Source of the DNA: Liopterus haemorrhoidalis
Taxonomy: Eukaryota > Arthropoda > Insecta > Coleoptera > Dytiscidae
Assembly (NCBI GenBank): GCA_963971575.1
Contig: OZ020616.1
Span: forward strand, 35,754,306-35,818,305
Reading direction: 5' to 3'
Length of the DNA: 64,000 nucleotides
The position numbers were made by a program, and so were the translations under genes. The notes under the pieces are model-generated. The model worked only from the letters and a program-made list of their open reading frames with translations, ran no database searches and was not told the DNA's origin. Shown here one piece after another: positions 52,045 through 63,231 of the stretch (position 1 is its first letter; each line of letters opens with the position of its first letter).

Positions 52045-52684
52045 ACTAACGAATATTTGTCGGCCATTAGTCAATGGCTTGTTAGTGCCTGTCAGCTTAA
52101 AAAAAAAAACGGAATTCACCGTTTTTGAGAAATTGAGCTTTCAAAAAATCGACTGTGAAGTTAATAGGTCATGGAAAGCACTAACGAAAATTCGTCGGTC
52201 ATCCATTAGTAGATACTAACGAGCCACGCCTGTTAGTGCTTCATTTAAATCGGAATCCCCAAACAGTTTTTGAGAAAATGAGCATTCAAAAAAATAAGCG
52301 TGAAGTTAGCAGGTCATGAAACTCACTAACGAAAATTCGTCGGCCATTCGAAATTCGTTAGTGCCTGTTAGTGCGTCATAAAAAACGGAATCCACACTAA
52401 CCGTTTTCGAAAAAAAAAAAGAAAACCAACGAAAATTTGTCGACCATCCGTTAGTGCCTTGCTAGTTGTCTCGTAGTTCTTCATAAAAAACGGAATCTAC
52501 CCTAACCGTTTTTGAGAAAATGAGCAATCAAAAAATTAAGCGTGAAGTTAGCAGGTCATGAAAAACACCAACGAAAATTCGTCGGCCATCCGTTAGCGCC
52601 GAATAAAAAACGGAATCCACCCTAACAGTTTTTGAGAAATTGAGCTTTCAAAAAATCTACCGTGAAATTAGTAGGTTATATTCA
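52045..52684. repeat. Tandem array, about 110-145 bp units, five copies
   Basis: Units begin at 52045, 52180, 52325, 52435 and 52567 with ACTAACGAAAATTCGTCGG or a close variant. They contain CGTTAGTGCC, AAAAACGGAATCCACCCTAA, CGTTTTTGAGAAA and GCGTGAAGTTAGCAGGTCAT. Unit length varies through internal indels. AACGAAAATTCGT is a short palindrome repeated in most units. A poly-C run (about 52692-52704) follows. Confidence 0.88.
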
Positions 52685-52704
52685 CCTTCACCGAGCCATT
52701 TCCC

Positions 52705-54328
52705 CCCCCCCCTTTTCTGTGTTTTGGAATATTGCACTCTTTTCGATGTATTTAAGTACAATATCCCTATGTAGCTGTACGTCAAAAATTCTAACATTTT
52801 CTGTGATATTTATTTGATCTTCGATTTGTTAGTTTTTTTATTCCTAATGATTTTAAATGTGCTTTGAGTTTCTTTTTACATTGATCTTTGCAGCTTGTTG
52901 TGTTGTTATTTTGTCAAGTTTTTTTTAGCTATTAAGTCTTAAATCCGATTCCTGTAGTATTATCACCAGGCATTATTTCCCTACAAATTTCTGGACAATT
53001 AATACGTACACATACAGTCATTTAACAAAAATTAAAGCCTTGTTTATAACAGATCCATAACATAAATGCATTGCATAGGCAAAGAGATGAATTAAAGAAG
53101 TATCACTGTTCTCTTTAGTGGAACAGGTATAGTGAAACTTTTATATTATTTTATTGACAGCTAAGAAAATATTATACGCGTTTTAGACATACACGTTTTT
53201 TATTCGTTATTTTATGCGGTACTTTATTAGGCAATGATAACAAGTCAGCTTAAAAGTTCAACGTAGGCTGAAGACTTGCACGTTGAACTGCCGCGAACTG
53301 TATAAGGAGTTAATCAAACAACCATCGCAAAGACTGATCACTGATAGGGGAGAAGCGGTTTTTAAATAGTTAAGGTATGCAATATTTAGAAACACAAAAA
53401 AATAATAGGTACCTAAACACACGAGGAACCAAATAATAATATTTGTTTTAGTGAAGTAATACAAAATTAATTGCAAAATGCATTATTTAAATTAACAAAA
53501 TCATGTCCCAATACTCCCTTCGGAAGGGAGGTTTGGGATTCGTTAAAAGAGCCTTGGGACAGTTATATATTTATAATGCTATGCATTTTTATAGAATATT
53601 TTTATAAATATAAAAGTTTTGATCGGAATGTAAATATTTGTACGGTCTTTTTTGAGTTCCATCTTTGCAGAAAGGTTTTATTAGTTTAACAAAAATGTGT
53701 TATAGCTTAATAGAAATGTCATTCACGGAAATATCTCGGAGGAAATAAAATTCTTTAGGTCCCCCTTCTAAAAATTTGGCTGCGCACTAGTTTTCAATAC
53801 TATTTTTGCAAAACAGTGCACGACCTCGTATTTTTTAGCAATTTCTAAAGGCATCATCTAAAACTTTCCCAAGATATGTTATTCTTATTTCACTATCTGT
53901 ACTTAAAGTTCTCCTAGTTCTTCAACAATTGGTATTCTTACATTCTTACATCATAGTTGCGTTCAGTATAATCATATATATTTTTAACATCAGATTTCAG
54001 ACTCATAAATACAATATTGATGATTTAACCACTAAATTTTCTGGTTATATCCTTTTTGTGAACAGGATTTTGCACAACCTACTTTTTTCTTACATATATG
54101 TGGCATTTTATCCTGCAAAAATATTCATTTTGATGAAAAGGGGGACTGGGATAGTTATAGGCAGACTTGGGACAGTGTCCCTATCTTCCCATCTAGTTAA
54201 AGCAAGAGTAAGTTAAAGCATGTACATTTAAGTTAGTTTAAGAAATGGTGTATAAGTTTTGTAAGGGAAAATGTATCGTATAATTTATAAAATATATTGT
54301 ATATATGTTATGTTCGTTTAACATGTAA
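52705..54328. other. 1.6 kb without a recognised gene
   Basis: AT-rich. A short hairpin CTCCCTTCGGAAGGGAG at about 53514-53530 and a nearby TTTGGGA/TCCCAA pair stand out. Frames of 70-95 codons at 53471-53689 and 53929-54216 show no motif. A weak LINE-like minus-strand stretch at 52710-52990 could not be confirmed. Confidence 0.45.
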
Positions 54329-54372
54329 TTAACTGTTTTGGTTAAATAATTTTATTTAACCAAAACAGTTAA
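54329..54372. repeat. 21-bp perfect inverted repeat, 2-bp spacer
   Basis: TTAACTGTTTTGGTTAAATAA and its exact inverse are separated by TT. No transcribed unit ends here that I can see, so it is a hairpin of unknown origin. Confidence 0.9.
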
Positions 54373-54459
54373 TGTTATAACAGTTAATAATTAAATGTTA
54401 TTATTAATTATTATTAGTTACTGTCCTCACTGACGAATTTTTTTACTCACAAATTTATA

Positions 54460-55707
54460 TGAGGGTTACCTTTTATGTTTTTACAAACGACCACTAGATG
54501 GCAATATTGAAATGTGTCATTGCTATATTTGTAAAATTTGACATTTGTTATTGTGAAATCAGTGGAAGCTTATATATTGATAGAGTAGACCGTTTAAAAA
54601 AGTTTGTGAAAAAATTGATATTACTCGTGAACGTTTTCGTTGGATGATTTTTTACGATTTTAGTAAAGGCCTAACTCAACAACAATGCATAGATTCGCTT
54701 CGTTCAACTTTTAGCAATGAAGAACCATCAAAAAAGACTATTTACAATTGGTTTGCAGAATTTCGTCTTGGCCGTACGTCCGTCAGTGATGAACCTCGTG
54801 AAGGTTGACCAAAATCCGTTGTGATTCAAAAAAACTTCGATGCTGTGCGCAGATTGAAGAAGATCGGCATGTGACTTACCTTGAGATAGAGGCATCCTTT
54901 GGCATATCGCAGACTGCAATAAATTTGATTTTGCATGAACATTTAGTTGTGAAAAAGATCTGTTCCTGATGGATTCCGCATAATTTGACCGAAGCTCAAA
55001 AAAAGGCTCTTGATTGGTGTAAAGAATGCTAAAAAATTCAACCGAAGTACTGCAAAATTCGTATACAATATCGTTACGGTTGAAGAAACTTGGATTTATT
55101 CATATGAACCGGAAACTGAGCAATAATCCACTGTATGGGTCTTCCAAGATGAACCGAAACCCACAAAAGTTGTTCGTTCACAGAGCACTTCCAAGAAAAT
55201 GATCGCTTGTTTTTTCGGTTGTAATGGACATGTCGCAACCATTCCTTTAGAGGATCGGAGAACAGTTAATGCTAAATGGTATACAATAATTTGTTTGCCA
55301 GAAGTCATCGACAAAATCAGGAAAAACAACCAAAAACCTCGCATCATGACAATCAGCCCCCACACAGCACGTCCAACAATTGATTATTTGAAGGAGAAAA
55401 ACATCGAATTAATGTCTCATTGCCCGTATTCACCTGATTTATCCCCTAACGACTTTTTTGTTCCCCTATGTCAAACAAAAAATGCGTGGACAGCGAATTT
55501 CATCATCTTAAGAAACTGTTGAAGCCTTCGAAAACCATGTTTTTGAGATACCAACTTCAGAGTTGAAAAAACGTTTCGAGAATTGGTTTGAACGCATGCA
55601 AAACTGTATAAATCTTAAAGGCGAATAATTTGAAAAGTAATAAAACAGTTTGTTCATAAAATTTTTTTTTTTCTTAGTTTTTGTAAAATCTTAAAATGTA
55701 GCCCTCG
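54460..55707 (+). mobile_element. Full-length mariner of a third lineage, inactive
   Basis: The left end TGAGGGTTACCTTTTATG and the inverse of CGAGGGCTACATTTTAAG at the right end form the inverted repeats. TA lies on both sides (54458-54459, 55708-55709). The length of 1.25 kb is normal for mariner. The ends resemble that of the decayed mariner at 24955, but the protein is of another type. Confidence 0.85.
54590..55630 (+). pseudogene. Mariner transposase, full span, catalytic residues lost
   Basis: N-terminal helix-turn-helix region: ITRERFRWMIFYDFSKGLTQ, TIYNWFAEFRLGRTSV. Middle: SFGISQTAINLILHEHL, WIPHNLTEAQKKALDWC. Catalytic part: VTVEETWIYSYEPE where GDE is expected, so the first aspartate is gone. 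Then WVFQDEPKPTKVVRSQSTSK and GCNGHVATIPLEDRRTV, then TISPHTARPT where HDNA-xxH is expected, so the second aspartate is gone too. HCPYSPDLSPNDFFV keeps the third position, and the tail reads NWFERMQKCINLKGE across frames. At least three stops and three frameshifts. About 345 residues is normal and the span fits. Confidence 0.88.
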
Positions 55708-55709
55708 TA

Positions 55710-56125
55710 TTACGTCAACTATGACCGATGATCGTTTATCTGGTTTGAGTAGGTTAAGTGTGTACAGGGAAAATTACTAATAATAAAGTAGATTTTATAG
55801 AAAGTCATTAATGCCGGTTTGCCAATGTCGGTTTGCCGGTGTTCTGTATTTATGAAAGTTTATTTAATAAATTGCTATATATTTTCAAAGATATGGCCTC
55901 ATATTTTGCCCCTCCCCTTGGAAATAAATCGCCCGCAGATTTATTTAATCGTGAAGGAGCATCCTCTTCACGATTATGACAAAAAAAATATATCCTATAA
56001 TATAATACGCCTGTTTGTATATTCGTATCATAGAGGTTCGTATGTTCGACCGGTCGTTTCTTCATTCCCCGATAGAGGCGCGCATTTGTTAATTATTTAT
56101 GTCAAAATTGTTTAAAATATATTGT
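55710..56125. other. No recognised gene
   Basis: Contains a small inverted pair (CGTGAAG...CTTCACG near 55950-55975) and overlapping frames up to 98 codons without motifs. Confidence 0.45.
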
Positions 56126-56222
56126 TGATGCAATAATAGTGAATTTTCTACGAACACTTTTTATAATTATTATAAGATGCAATAATAGTGAATATTCCTC
56201 GAACACTTTTTATAATAATTGA
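56126..56222. repeat. Tandem duplication, 48-bp unit, two copies
   Basis: GATGCAATAATAGTGAAT, then TACGAACACTTTTTATAAT in the first copy; the second differs at a few bases (ATATTCCTCGAACACTTTTT). Confidence 0.85.
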
Positions 56223-56727
56223 TAGAATTGTAAGAAATTATTGTTTATGTATTGGACAGTAGTGTGCTGTGAATTTTTGTTTTGAGTGTTGACAATAAAT
56301 TAGTAAAAATGACAGTTGTGTTTTTCATTAAAACATCACTTCACAATAATTAATTTAGTTGTGAAATACACGGATCGGTTTTTTTACGAAACAAAACACA
56401 GAAAAACGTTATCCTTCCGTGATATTCGACATTTTTGATTAAAATTATTATTAGCAGAAAAATAATTATTTTAAAAAATATTTGGTTTTGATGAAAGTAA
56501 GAAAAATTTGACTTTTTTTCTTTATTATTATTTTTTCAATGCTTTATTATTTTTTTATTTCTACGATTTATAGGACAAGATTTACAATATCCCACTGCAA
56601 ACTCTATACAGATGGCAGCACATAACGACTACACTAAATAATTCAAGAATTATCAGTGGCTCTAAAACAATGGTTTCTGTTTATTTATCACATTAAAATA
56701 TCATTTACCTTTTAGTTTAGGTTAGAT
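56223..56727. other. No recognised gene
   Basis: AT-rich spacer. Confidence 0.5.
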
Positions 56728-56728
56728 T

Positions 56729-57060
56729 CACCTTAAAAGCACTATCTTAGGTTATGGTTGATAACTGTTTTTTTTTTTTTTTATATATAAACCACCTAAA
56801 AATAAATTGTATTTTAACTGTTCTGTGCAGGGCTAGGGACAGTGATTGACCTTAAAAGCACTATCTTAGGTTATGGTTGATAACTGTTTATTTTTTTTTT
56901 TATAAACCACGTCAAAATAAATTGTATTTTAACTGTTCTGTGCAGGGCCAGGGACAGTGATTCACCTTAAAAGCACTATCTTAGGTTATGGTTGATAACT
57001 GTTTTTTTTTTTTTTATAAACCACCTAAAAATAATTTGTGTTTTAAAAGTTCTGCACAGT
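56729..57060. repeat. Tandem array, about 117 bp, three copies
   Basis: Each unit starts CACCTTAAAAGCACTATCTT, followed by AGGTTATGGTTGATAACTG, a T run, ATAAACCAC and TTTTAACTGTTCTGTGCAGG. Starts at 56729, 56848 and 56963. Units differ mainly in the length of the T run and a few bases. Confidence 0.9.
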
Positions 57061-57164
57061 CCCACCTGTTTAGAATCTCTGTATATTGAACAAATGACGT
57101 GTTTGTGACGCATGCGCAGTGTTCAGTGGGATATTGTAAATCTACCCCCTGATTTGAGATATAG

Positions 57165-57272
57165 TGTAAGTACGCTTTTTTCCGTGTGCCCTTTTTGCCG
57201 TGTGTGTATTTTTTCATGTGTGCTTTTTTCCGTGTGCGTATTAATCCGTGTGCGTTTTTTCCGTGTGCGTAT
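57165..57272. repeat. Minisatellite with TTTTTTCCGTGTGCGT-type unit
   Basis: About six imperfect units of 16-18 bp (CTTTTTTCCGTGTGCG, CCTTTTTGCCGTGTGTG, and others). It may lie inside the Helitron whose 3' end is at 57471. Confidence 0.8.
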
Positions 57273-57314
57273 TTTTATATTATATAAGAAAATGGAAAAT
57301 TAATTTTAATAAAT

Positions 57315-57471
57315 ATATTTTAAATTTAACGTCTCAAATCATTTTTAGTTTTAACATTATAAATATAATGCACCATCTTAAAAAGTTAATGAATTAATAA
57401 TTCGGAATAATGCAAGTTCCACATTAAGGTAATGATTTGTTTGCCAACACAGTTGGCAACGGGTGCACTAG
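57315..57471 (+). mobile_element. Helitron 3' terminal region, plus orientation
   Basis: The hairpin GCCAAC-ACA-GTTGGC (57443-57457) is followed by AACGGGTGCACTAG ending in CTAG before a T. A stem a few bases upstream of CTRR, with insertion before T, is the canonical Helitron 3' end. The segment at 57320-57385 matches the minus-strand sequence at 59230-59320, so a second copy of the family lies nearby in opposite sense. The 5' end was not located. Confidence 0.65.
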
Positions 57472-58599
57472 TATATATATATTGAAATAGCGTGAGGTTA
57501 CAGTGTCGTTACTATCTTCATGTGAAGAAAATGATTTTGAATCAATCCATTAACGCAAACGAGTCACAGTATTGTCAGAGAGTGATGAAAAAAAGTAAAA
57601 AATGTAAATGTAAAATAAACACACAAATCGCTAAATTCAAATATGTTTTTTGTGGGGCTATTTATGCGAATACCTGCGGAACGTATACACCGTATAAAAC
57701 AGAACCGAGTGTATTTAATAACAAATTAAATTTGTTTTCCTGTAAAATGGCATCAGTATTTTGAACGAGAGAAATGAAAAATGTTGAGAAATCGGAAACT
57801 GTAGGTTCTGTATTCCCATACCTACCAACATAAACCGTTCTTTTAAGAACGTTCTATTAATGCAAGTGCAATTAATATTCCTCGTGTATTCATATTTAAC
57901 ACTATCAAACTTAAATTTAATTATGAATTAAAATGATAACAACTTAACAACTTGGTTACAAAATACTCCTGGCTTTTTTGCGATGATTCTTTCTATCACA
58001 AAATGTTTGGTCAGCTCCGAAGTAGCACTAAATCACACTCCCAAGCTAGCAGCACTGCCGGAATAAAGGAATCACACCCTTAACACCACTTTTCTCACTA
58101 TCTCAATTTGCGGAAAACTAGAAATGATGGATCCTGAAACGTTATGAAAGAACAATCTTAATATTTTCTCATTGCGTGATGATGAAAATTGTTAGATCAG
58201 TGTTTTTTGTTTTTCACTCGTCTGTAATAAAAATTGTGTTTCTGTAATTTAAAAATTAATAGAACAGGCACTTTGATTTAAGGATCGCATGTAGCTAGTT
58301 ACTTTGTAATTTACTAGATGTCACTGTTGTGTTTTCGTAGAACAAATGTTCTGATATAATATAAAATCGTGCAATGTTCTTTTCTGTAATCAGAAAAAAG
58401 AACAATGTTAATCCAAACCTAAGTATTAAGGATGGCAAGCTGGTACGTGTTGAGCTCTTTAATCATTCGAATATAAACCGAACTTTTCCAAAAACTCTTT
58501 ATTCCGTTAAAATGTTCATGTACATACAAGTTATTTTTCTACATGCTTGTAGTTTCTCTGAACATCTAAGTACTACTATCAGCAGATTGGCACCTTTTT
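57472..58599. other. 1.1 kb without a recognised gene
   Basis: AT-rich. Frames at 57492-57764 and 58374-58709 show no domain in the forward sense. Confidence 0.45.
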
Positions 58600-58860
58600 T
58601 ATTCTCGTGTCATAAAAAGAAGAGGGACGTGTCCGAAGTCAATGTACATGAACGCTTCCACCTGTTCGTCATTTTCGAATCGTTCTTCTCCCAACGTCTT
58701 CTTGAGTGATCCGAACAAATGGAAATTGAAATCGTTCGAGTTGTCGTGGAGAAGCAACGTATTGCGGATTGGTACGTCATGTCTTTGGAGCGATATAAAG
58801 CCTTTTTCAAAAGTTCGCAGTAGTACACGAATTAACTGCGATCATGGAGATTTTTATGTT
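58600..58860 (-). pseudogene. Mariner-type transposase fragment
   Basis: The minus strand reads YYCELLKKALYRSKDMTYQ, then in another frame RNTLLLHDNSNDFNFHLFGS and LKKTLGEERFENDEQVEAFM. YC-xLL-x-L and LLHDN are mariner signatures, as is F-HLFG-LK-LGG-RF-ND-EV; the usual segment between HDN and FHLFG is shortened. The protein N-terminus and the first aspartate region are absent. A fourth mariner lineage by sequence. Confidence 0.7.
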
Positions 58861-59317
58861 TTTTTAAGTCGATGTATATGTTTTTTTTTAACCCCAAAAA
58901 ATTGCCAAACATTACCAAGAAAGGTGAGTATTGCGGGTGTTTTATTACTTTTACTAGGTTATTACCCGTGAACAATGACGGATTTATAATATAAAAATTT
59001 CGGTTGTTTGTATGTGTATTTGGTTTTATTTTTTATCTTAATTTCATCGTCGGCCAGCGAATCACGGGACAGGATATCACCCGTTAGCCAATCACGGGAG
59101 AGGGTGTCACCTGTCAGCCAATAAAGAGACCACAGTCCACAGTTAGCCAATCATGAAAAAAATTGACGTCATAATGTTACCGTCACTACATACAGACACT
59201 TGCTAATTATATAGTTAAATTATTTATTCATGAAATTTTTAAGATGGAAAAAACGATTAATTTTTATTCAGTACATTACATTTATATTGTTAAAACTAAA
59301 AATAATTTGAGACGTTA

Positions 59318-59822
59318 ATTTATGCCTATGAAATCCTAGACATTTATGTTTGTAATTATATTCGTAGATTCTTAGAGAATAAATATGCAAAATATTGTTC
59401 ATATCGGTTAAAGGATATAGGCGTGTCTAGAGTTTCTCTTGTATGCCTACAAAACCCTAGACATTTCTATAAGTTATTTTATCCGCAGATTCTTAGAAAA
59501 TAAATCTGCAAAATATTTTTCAGGTCGATCATAGAATATAGGAGTGTCTAGAATTTCTTGTTTATGCCTACTAAACCCTATACATTTCTATACGTTTTTT
59601 TATCCGCAGATTCTTAGAAAATAAATCTGCAGAATATTTTTCATATCTATTATAGGATAAAGAGTTTTTTGTTTATGCCTACGAAACCCTAGACATTTAT
59701 GTTATTTAATTCGCAGTTTCTTAGAGAATAGATCTGCAAAATATTGTTCATATCGGTCAAATCATATAATAGTATCTATAGTTTCTTGTTTATGCCTACG
59801 ATATCCTACACATTTCTAAATC
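59318..59822. repeat. Tandem array, about 115-122 bp, four units plus partial
   Basis: Unit starts TTTATGCCTACGAAACCCTA at about 59322, 59442, 59563, 59673 and 59789. Each contains ATTCTTAGAGAATAAATCTG and CAAAATATT-TTCATATCGGT. The last unit is interrupted by a MITE and resumes at about 60078-60125. Confidence 0.88.
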
Positions 59823-59825
59823 GCG

Positions 59826-60073
59826 GGTGACCTGGCAATACCTCCTATCTGCATAAATAGAAATTTAAAGGAGAGGTAAAAAAGTGCTTTATGTCAGGCG
59901 TTTTTGCGTAGTTTAAGATAAAAGGTAATGCTTTGTACGAAGTTTAGACCTTAAATATTTTTCTTGTTTAAGAAGTATTGTCACAACTTGTGCACTAATA
60001 CGTGGGTTACAATGCAAACTAAGAACTTATTTTCGCTAAAAATTGTAGATAGGAGGTATTGCCAGGTTACCAG
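59826..60073. mobile_element. Small MITE inside the tandem array
   Basis: The ends GTGACCTGGCAATACCTCCT and the inverse of GTAACCTGGCAATACCTCCT form a 27-bp inverted repeat with few mismatches. About 248 bp. The array unit continues directly on both sides, proving insertion, though the exact target duplication is unclear. Confidence 0.8.
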
Positions 60074-60232
60074 CGATATGTAATTATATTCGTAGATTCT
60101 TAGAGAATAAATCTGCAAAATACCTGTCAAACAAGAGATCTCAAGAGTCCCCAGTTAGCCAATCACAAGAACCTTGACGTCACAATGTTACCCAGATCAC
60201 ATGCACACACTTGCTAATTATAAATGTACGAT

Positions 60233-60734
60233 ATTTTTCCCGCCATAAACTAGAGAATTGAAACTGCCTTGTAGAAAGTATCATTATCATGACATAACAT
60301 AATCCCTTTCTCCAGAATTGTACTGAGCACTTCAGGCAAATATTTTTCAGTATACCATTTAACTGTAACTGCCTTCTATTAATAGTTTTACAGTTTCATG
60401 GCCATTTATTACACTCTCCGCTTTTTAGAAATGGGTACGCTGATGTGGCTGTTTTTTTTTTTTTTAATGAAGGTGATTGTGTACGATTCTGTTAATAGCT
60501 GGGGATCCAATCTTAAGTTAATGCTCTTTTATCTTATTATAAGTGGCTTTATTGTCTTTTTCACTTATACTTAATACCAGCATTTTCTTTTTCGGTAAGA
60601 GCTGTAGGATGACACCCTAATCCTTTTTGGTGTTTCATGCCTAGTTCCTTACCAGCGGCAAACTGTAACCGAAAGAGACGTTTGTTCTCTAAAAACTGAA
60701 TCTAAACTTTCTTTGCACTCATAGTGCATATACC
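60233..60734. other. No recognised gene
   Basis: AT-rich spacer up to the fifth DINE-1-like copy. Confidence 0.5.
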
Positions 60735-62215
60735 TTTTTAGAGTTTTGTAGGTATGACCACAAAATACCGTTATAACGTCACTCATGTGTAGCTTATACA
60801 ACTCTTTGACCCATAAATAGGAAAAATGCTGAGACTTCAAAAAGCACGTTCCGAGATAAATACAGTGAATTTCTTTAATCCTGCAATATAGGTATTATCG
60901 TTACTATGGTAATTGAAATCTGACAGCAATGTAAAATTGCGTTTCTTTTTGCAACATAGGCTTACATTACATTACTGTCAAAATAATTTGTCGTTACTAG
61001 GGAAACCATTCATAATATTAAATTCAATGTTGCAAGATAAAAGAAATTCACTGTATAAACAAATATGTATTTAACAGTTAAATTTCAGTGGCATACCAAA
61101 TGAATAAATACTCTTTAAGTGTGGAACACCAAGCAAATTTTTATTTTTGAAAAATATATATATTTTTTTATTAGATTTTCGCTAAAAATATGTCAAAAAA
61201 CTTTTTCACCCCCCCTCCCAGAGGGATTGACCTAAAAATCTGAAAAAAATCTCCATATTGAACATTGAAGGAAACCAGAATAGTTCAACAGGAATTTTTG
61301 ATCAGATTAGTTTTTCGAAAAATGTCGATTTTTAGTGTCGTGGATTTTAAAAACAAATTTATTGTGTGGTATCAAAATAAAGCTCATAAAACATGGATTA
61401 AAGATCGAAATGTAGTTTTTAAAAATTCGTTTCTTTTAACACGATTTCAGCCAAAAAGTATTAAAAAAGTTCTTGTCCCGCATCCTTTTACCCAAAGGGA
61501 TTAAACTAAACATCTGAAAAAATTATATGTAATGTACATTGATATGAGCCGGAAACGTACGAGATGAATTTTTTATCAGATTGTATTTATGTCTGATAGT
61601 GTCTGTCATTATTTGAAATTAAAAATATAATTTAAAAAAAATTAACAGCTGAGAACTGAGTTCCAATGTGTAGACGCTACGCATATGAACACCACACTAC
61701 ACTCTACACTGTAGAGCGTAGTGAGTAGTGTTCAGTTAATTTATTACACTATCATACGTCGTGATTCAACCTTTTGTTTGAATTAATTTAGATTTTTGTT
61801 TTTAAGGTATCAAAGAGGAATAATTCATATATAGTAATGAAATACTTATAAAACAAATAACACATTAATAGTGAGGCCGAATTATACGTTTCTGAAATTG
61901 AAAAAATAAATAAAAATGAAACCATTTATTAATGCATTTCTTATTAATCTAATGACGACTTTAATGCGAAGCTAATGAAGAAAAAAAATGCTGGGATTTT
62001 TTGCAAATTATTTAAATTTTGTTTAAAAAAATTAAATGGAAGAACTTAGTACTCAAATAACGAATAAAAGTGATTGAAAACGATAGAAAAACTGCTAATT
62101 TTGATGTGATTATAGAATAAATATTCCTAGATACCCAGTATTATGTTGGCGTCTTACCCTTGTTAAATACCTTTAAAATCCTGAAATGTTTAAAAATTCA
62201 CACTTCACATCAGTC
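60735..62215 (+). mobile_element. DINE-1-like element, copy 5, diverged, with nested MITE
   Basis: The start TTTTTAGAGTTTTGTAGGTA and ATGACCACAAAATACCGTTA is recognisable. The GTCT array is lost. The centre keeps CAGGAATTTTTGATCAGATT (near 61288), and the 3' end keeps TCCTGAAATGTTTAAAAATT and CACACTTCACATCA (62195-62213). An internal hairpin at 61687-61733 (GAACAC...CTCTACA/TGTAGAG...GTGTTC) is not seen in the other copies. It is the oldest full-span copy here. Confidence 0.6.
60863..61053. mobile_element. TA-flanked MITE, 191 bp
   Basis: CAGTGAATTTCTTTAATCCT and the inverse of CAGTGAATTTCTTTTATCTT at the other end, with TA on both sides. The DINE-1-like sequence continues across (GAGATAAA | TATAAACAAATATGTAT), confirming insertion at a TA. 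Confidence 0.87.
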
Positions 62216-63109
62216 TTAAAATCATAATAAATCATTAAAAAATTTTAACTGATTGTCGAAATAGAGTGATTTCGAATAAATTTGACTGGATCATCCGTAT
62301 ATCTATTTTTATCTCTTTTAAATATTTTTAATAATGTATGAAAAAAACTAGTTTGATATGCAATTATTCTAAATCCTTTTAAAAAAATAATAATATTATT
62401 TTATTAAATTTTTTAATACGTCACTCATGTGAAATAAAAATTCATAAAAATTTCACGGCTAATAAATAAAGTTAACCAGATAAATTTCAATTTATCTACT
62501 AAATTGAATAATAAAATTAAAGTATTATTTTTAAATCTTTTTTAAATCCTACTGTACTATAGATTAAAAAGTTTATGTTCAATTTAGATTAGTATAAAAC
62601 CTTTCATAGAACACTGATAATCACATTACATCCCTAAATTAACAAAAATGCTTTGCAATTATACTTTTTATAAAAGCATGTTCATATTCAAAATTTCTGT
62701 TTTATATTTAATCAACAAATAATTAAAAGCTATGTGCGATATTTATTTATCGTAGGTATTAAAGTTTCATTACATGTAAAATATTTCATTTAATGGAAAA
62801 CAATTTTTAATTATCTGGAAAATTCATTGGAAATTTACTAACCATCACAGAGGTGTGACATTTATAGTATTGTTAAAAATATATTCTTACATGACTACTT
62901 ACATACTAATCTTTCATTTGTACTGTTACGTGTTTTTCGACAAAGTACGAAGAATTGTAGAAGAATAGAACTTTATTATTCTTGCCCTAAGGCTTCGAAT
63001 CTTACATAATATTTTACAATATATAAAAAAAATCTAGTTATGTATGTTTCACATTTTGTTAACAAAAAATTAAATTGTTTCCTTACCCTTACAAAATAAT
63101 AATAAAAAT
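62216..63109. other. No recognised gene
   Basis: Very AT-rich spacer. Confidence 0.5.
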
Positions 63110-63215
63110 AAATAAATACATACATATACATATACACACATACATATATATATACACATGCATACATATAAACACATACACACACATATACCATATACTA
63201 TACATATATACATTC
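63110..63215. repeat. (CATA)n/(CA)n microsatellite
   Basis: Imperfect CATA, CACA and TATA tetramers over about 100 bp, near the 3' end of the minus-strand LINE. The 72- and 111-codon frames over it are low-complexity artefacts. Confidence 0.92.
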
Positions 63216-63231
63216 CATCTTCTTTCTTTTA

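Larger units (their letters stand above)
58954..60232 (-). mobile_element. Helitron-like element, minus orientation, with internal tandem arrays
   Basis: Read on the minus strand, the 3' end is CCGT...ACGGGTAATAACCTAG at 58954 followed by T, parallel to the plus copy ending at 57471. Inside lie three or four AGCCAATCA-containing units of about 36 bp (59055-59155), the shared segment 59230-59320, a 120-bp tandem array, and a nested MITE. The block TTAGCCAATCA...TTGACGTCA...ACACTTGCTAATTATA occurs at 59142-59212 and again at 60150-60222. The 5' boundary is a guess at the outer end of that second block. Confidence 0.5.

Noticed and set aside
52710..52990. Further LINE sequence on the minus strand
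   Set aside because: Only scattered resemblance across frames; no RT motif could be fixed.
58374..58709. 111-codon forward frame
   Set aside because: Its second half overlaps a mariner transposase remnant that is readable on the opposite strand; the first half has no motif.
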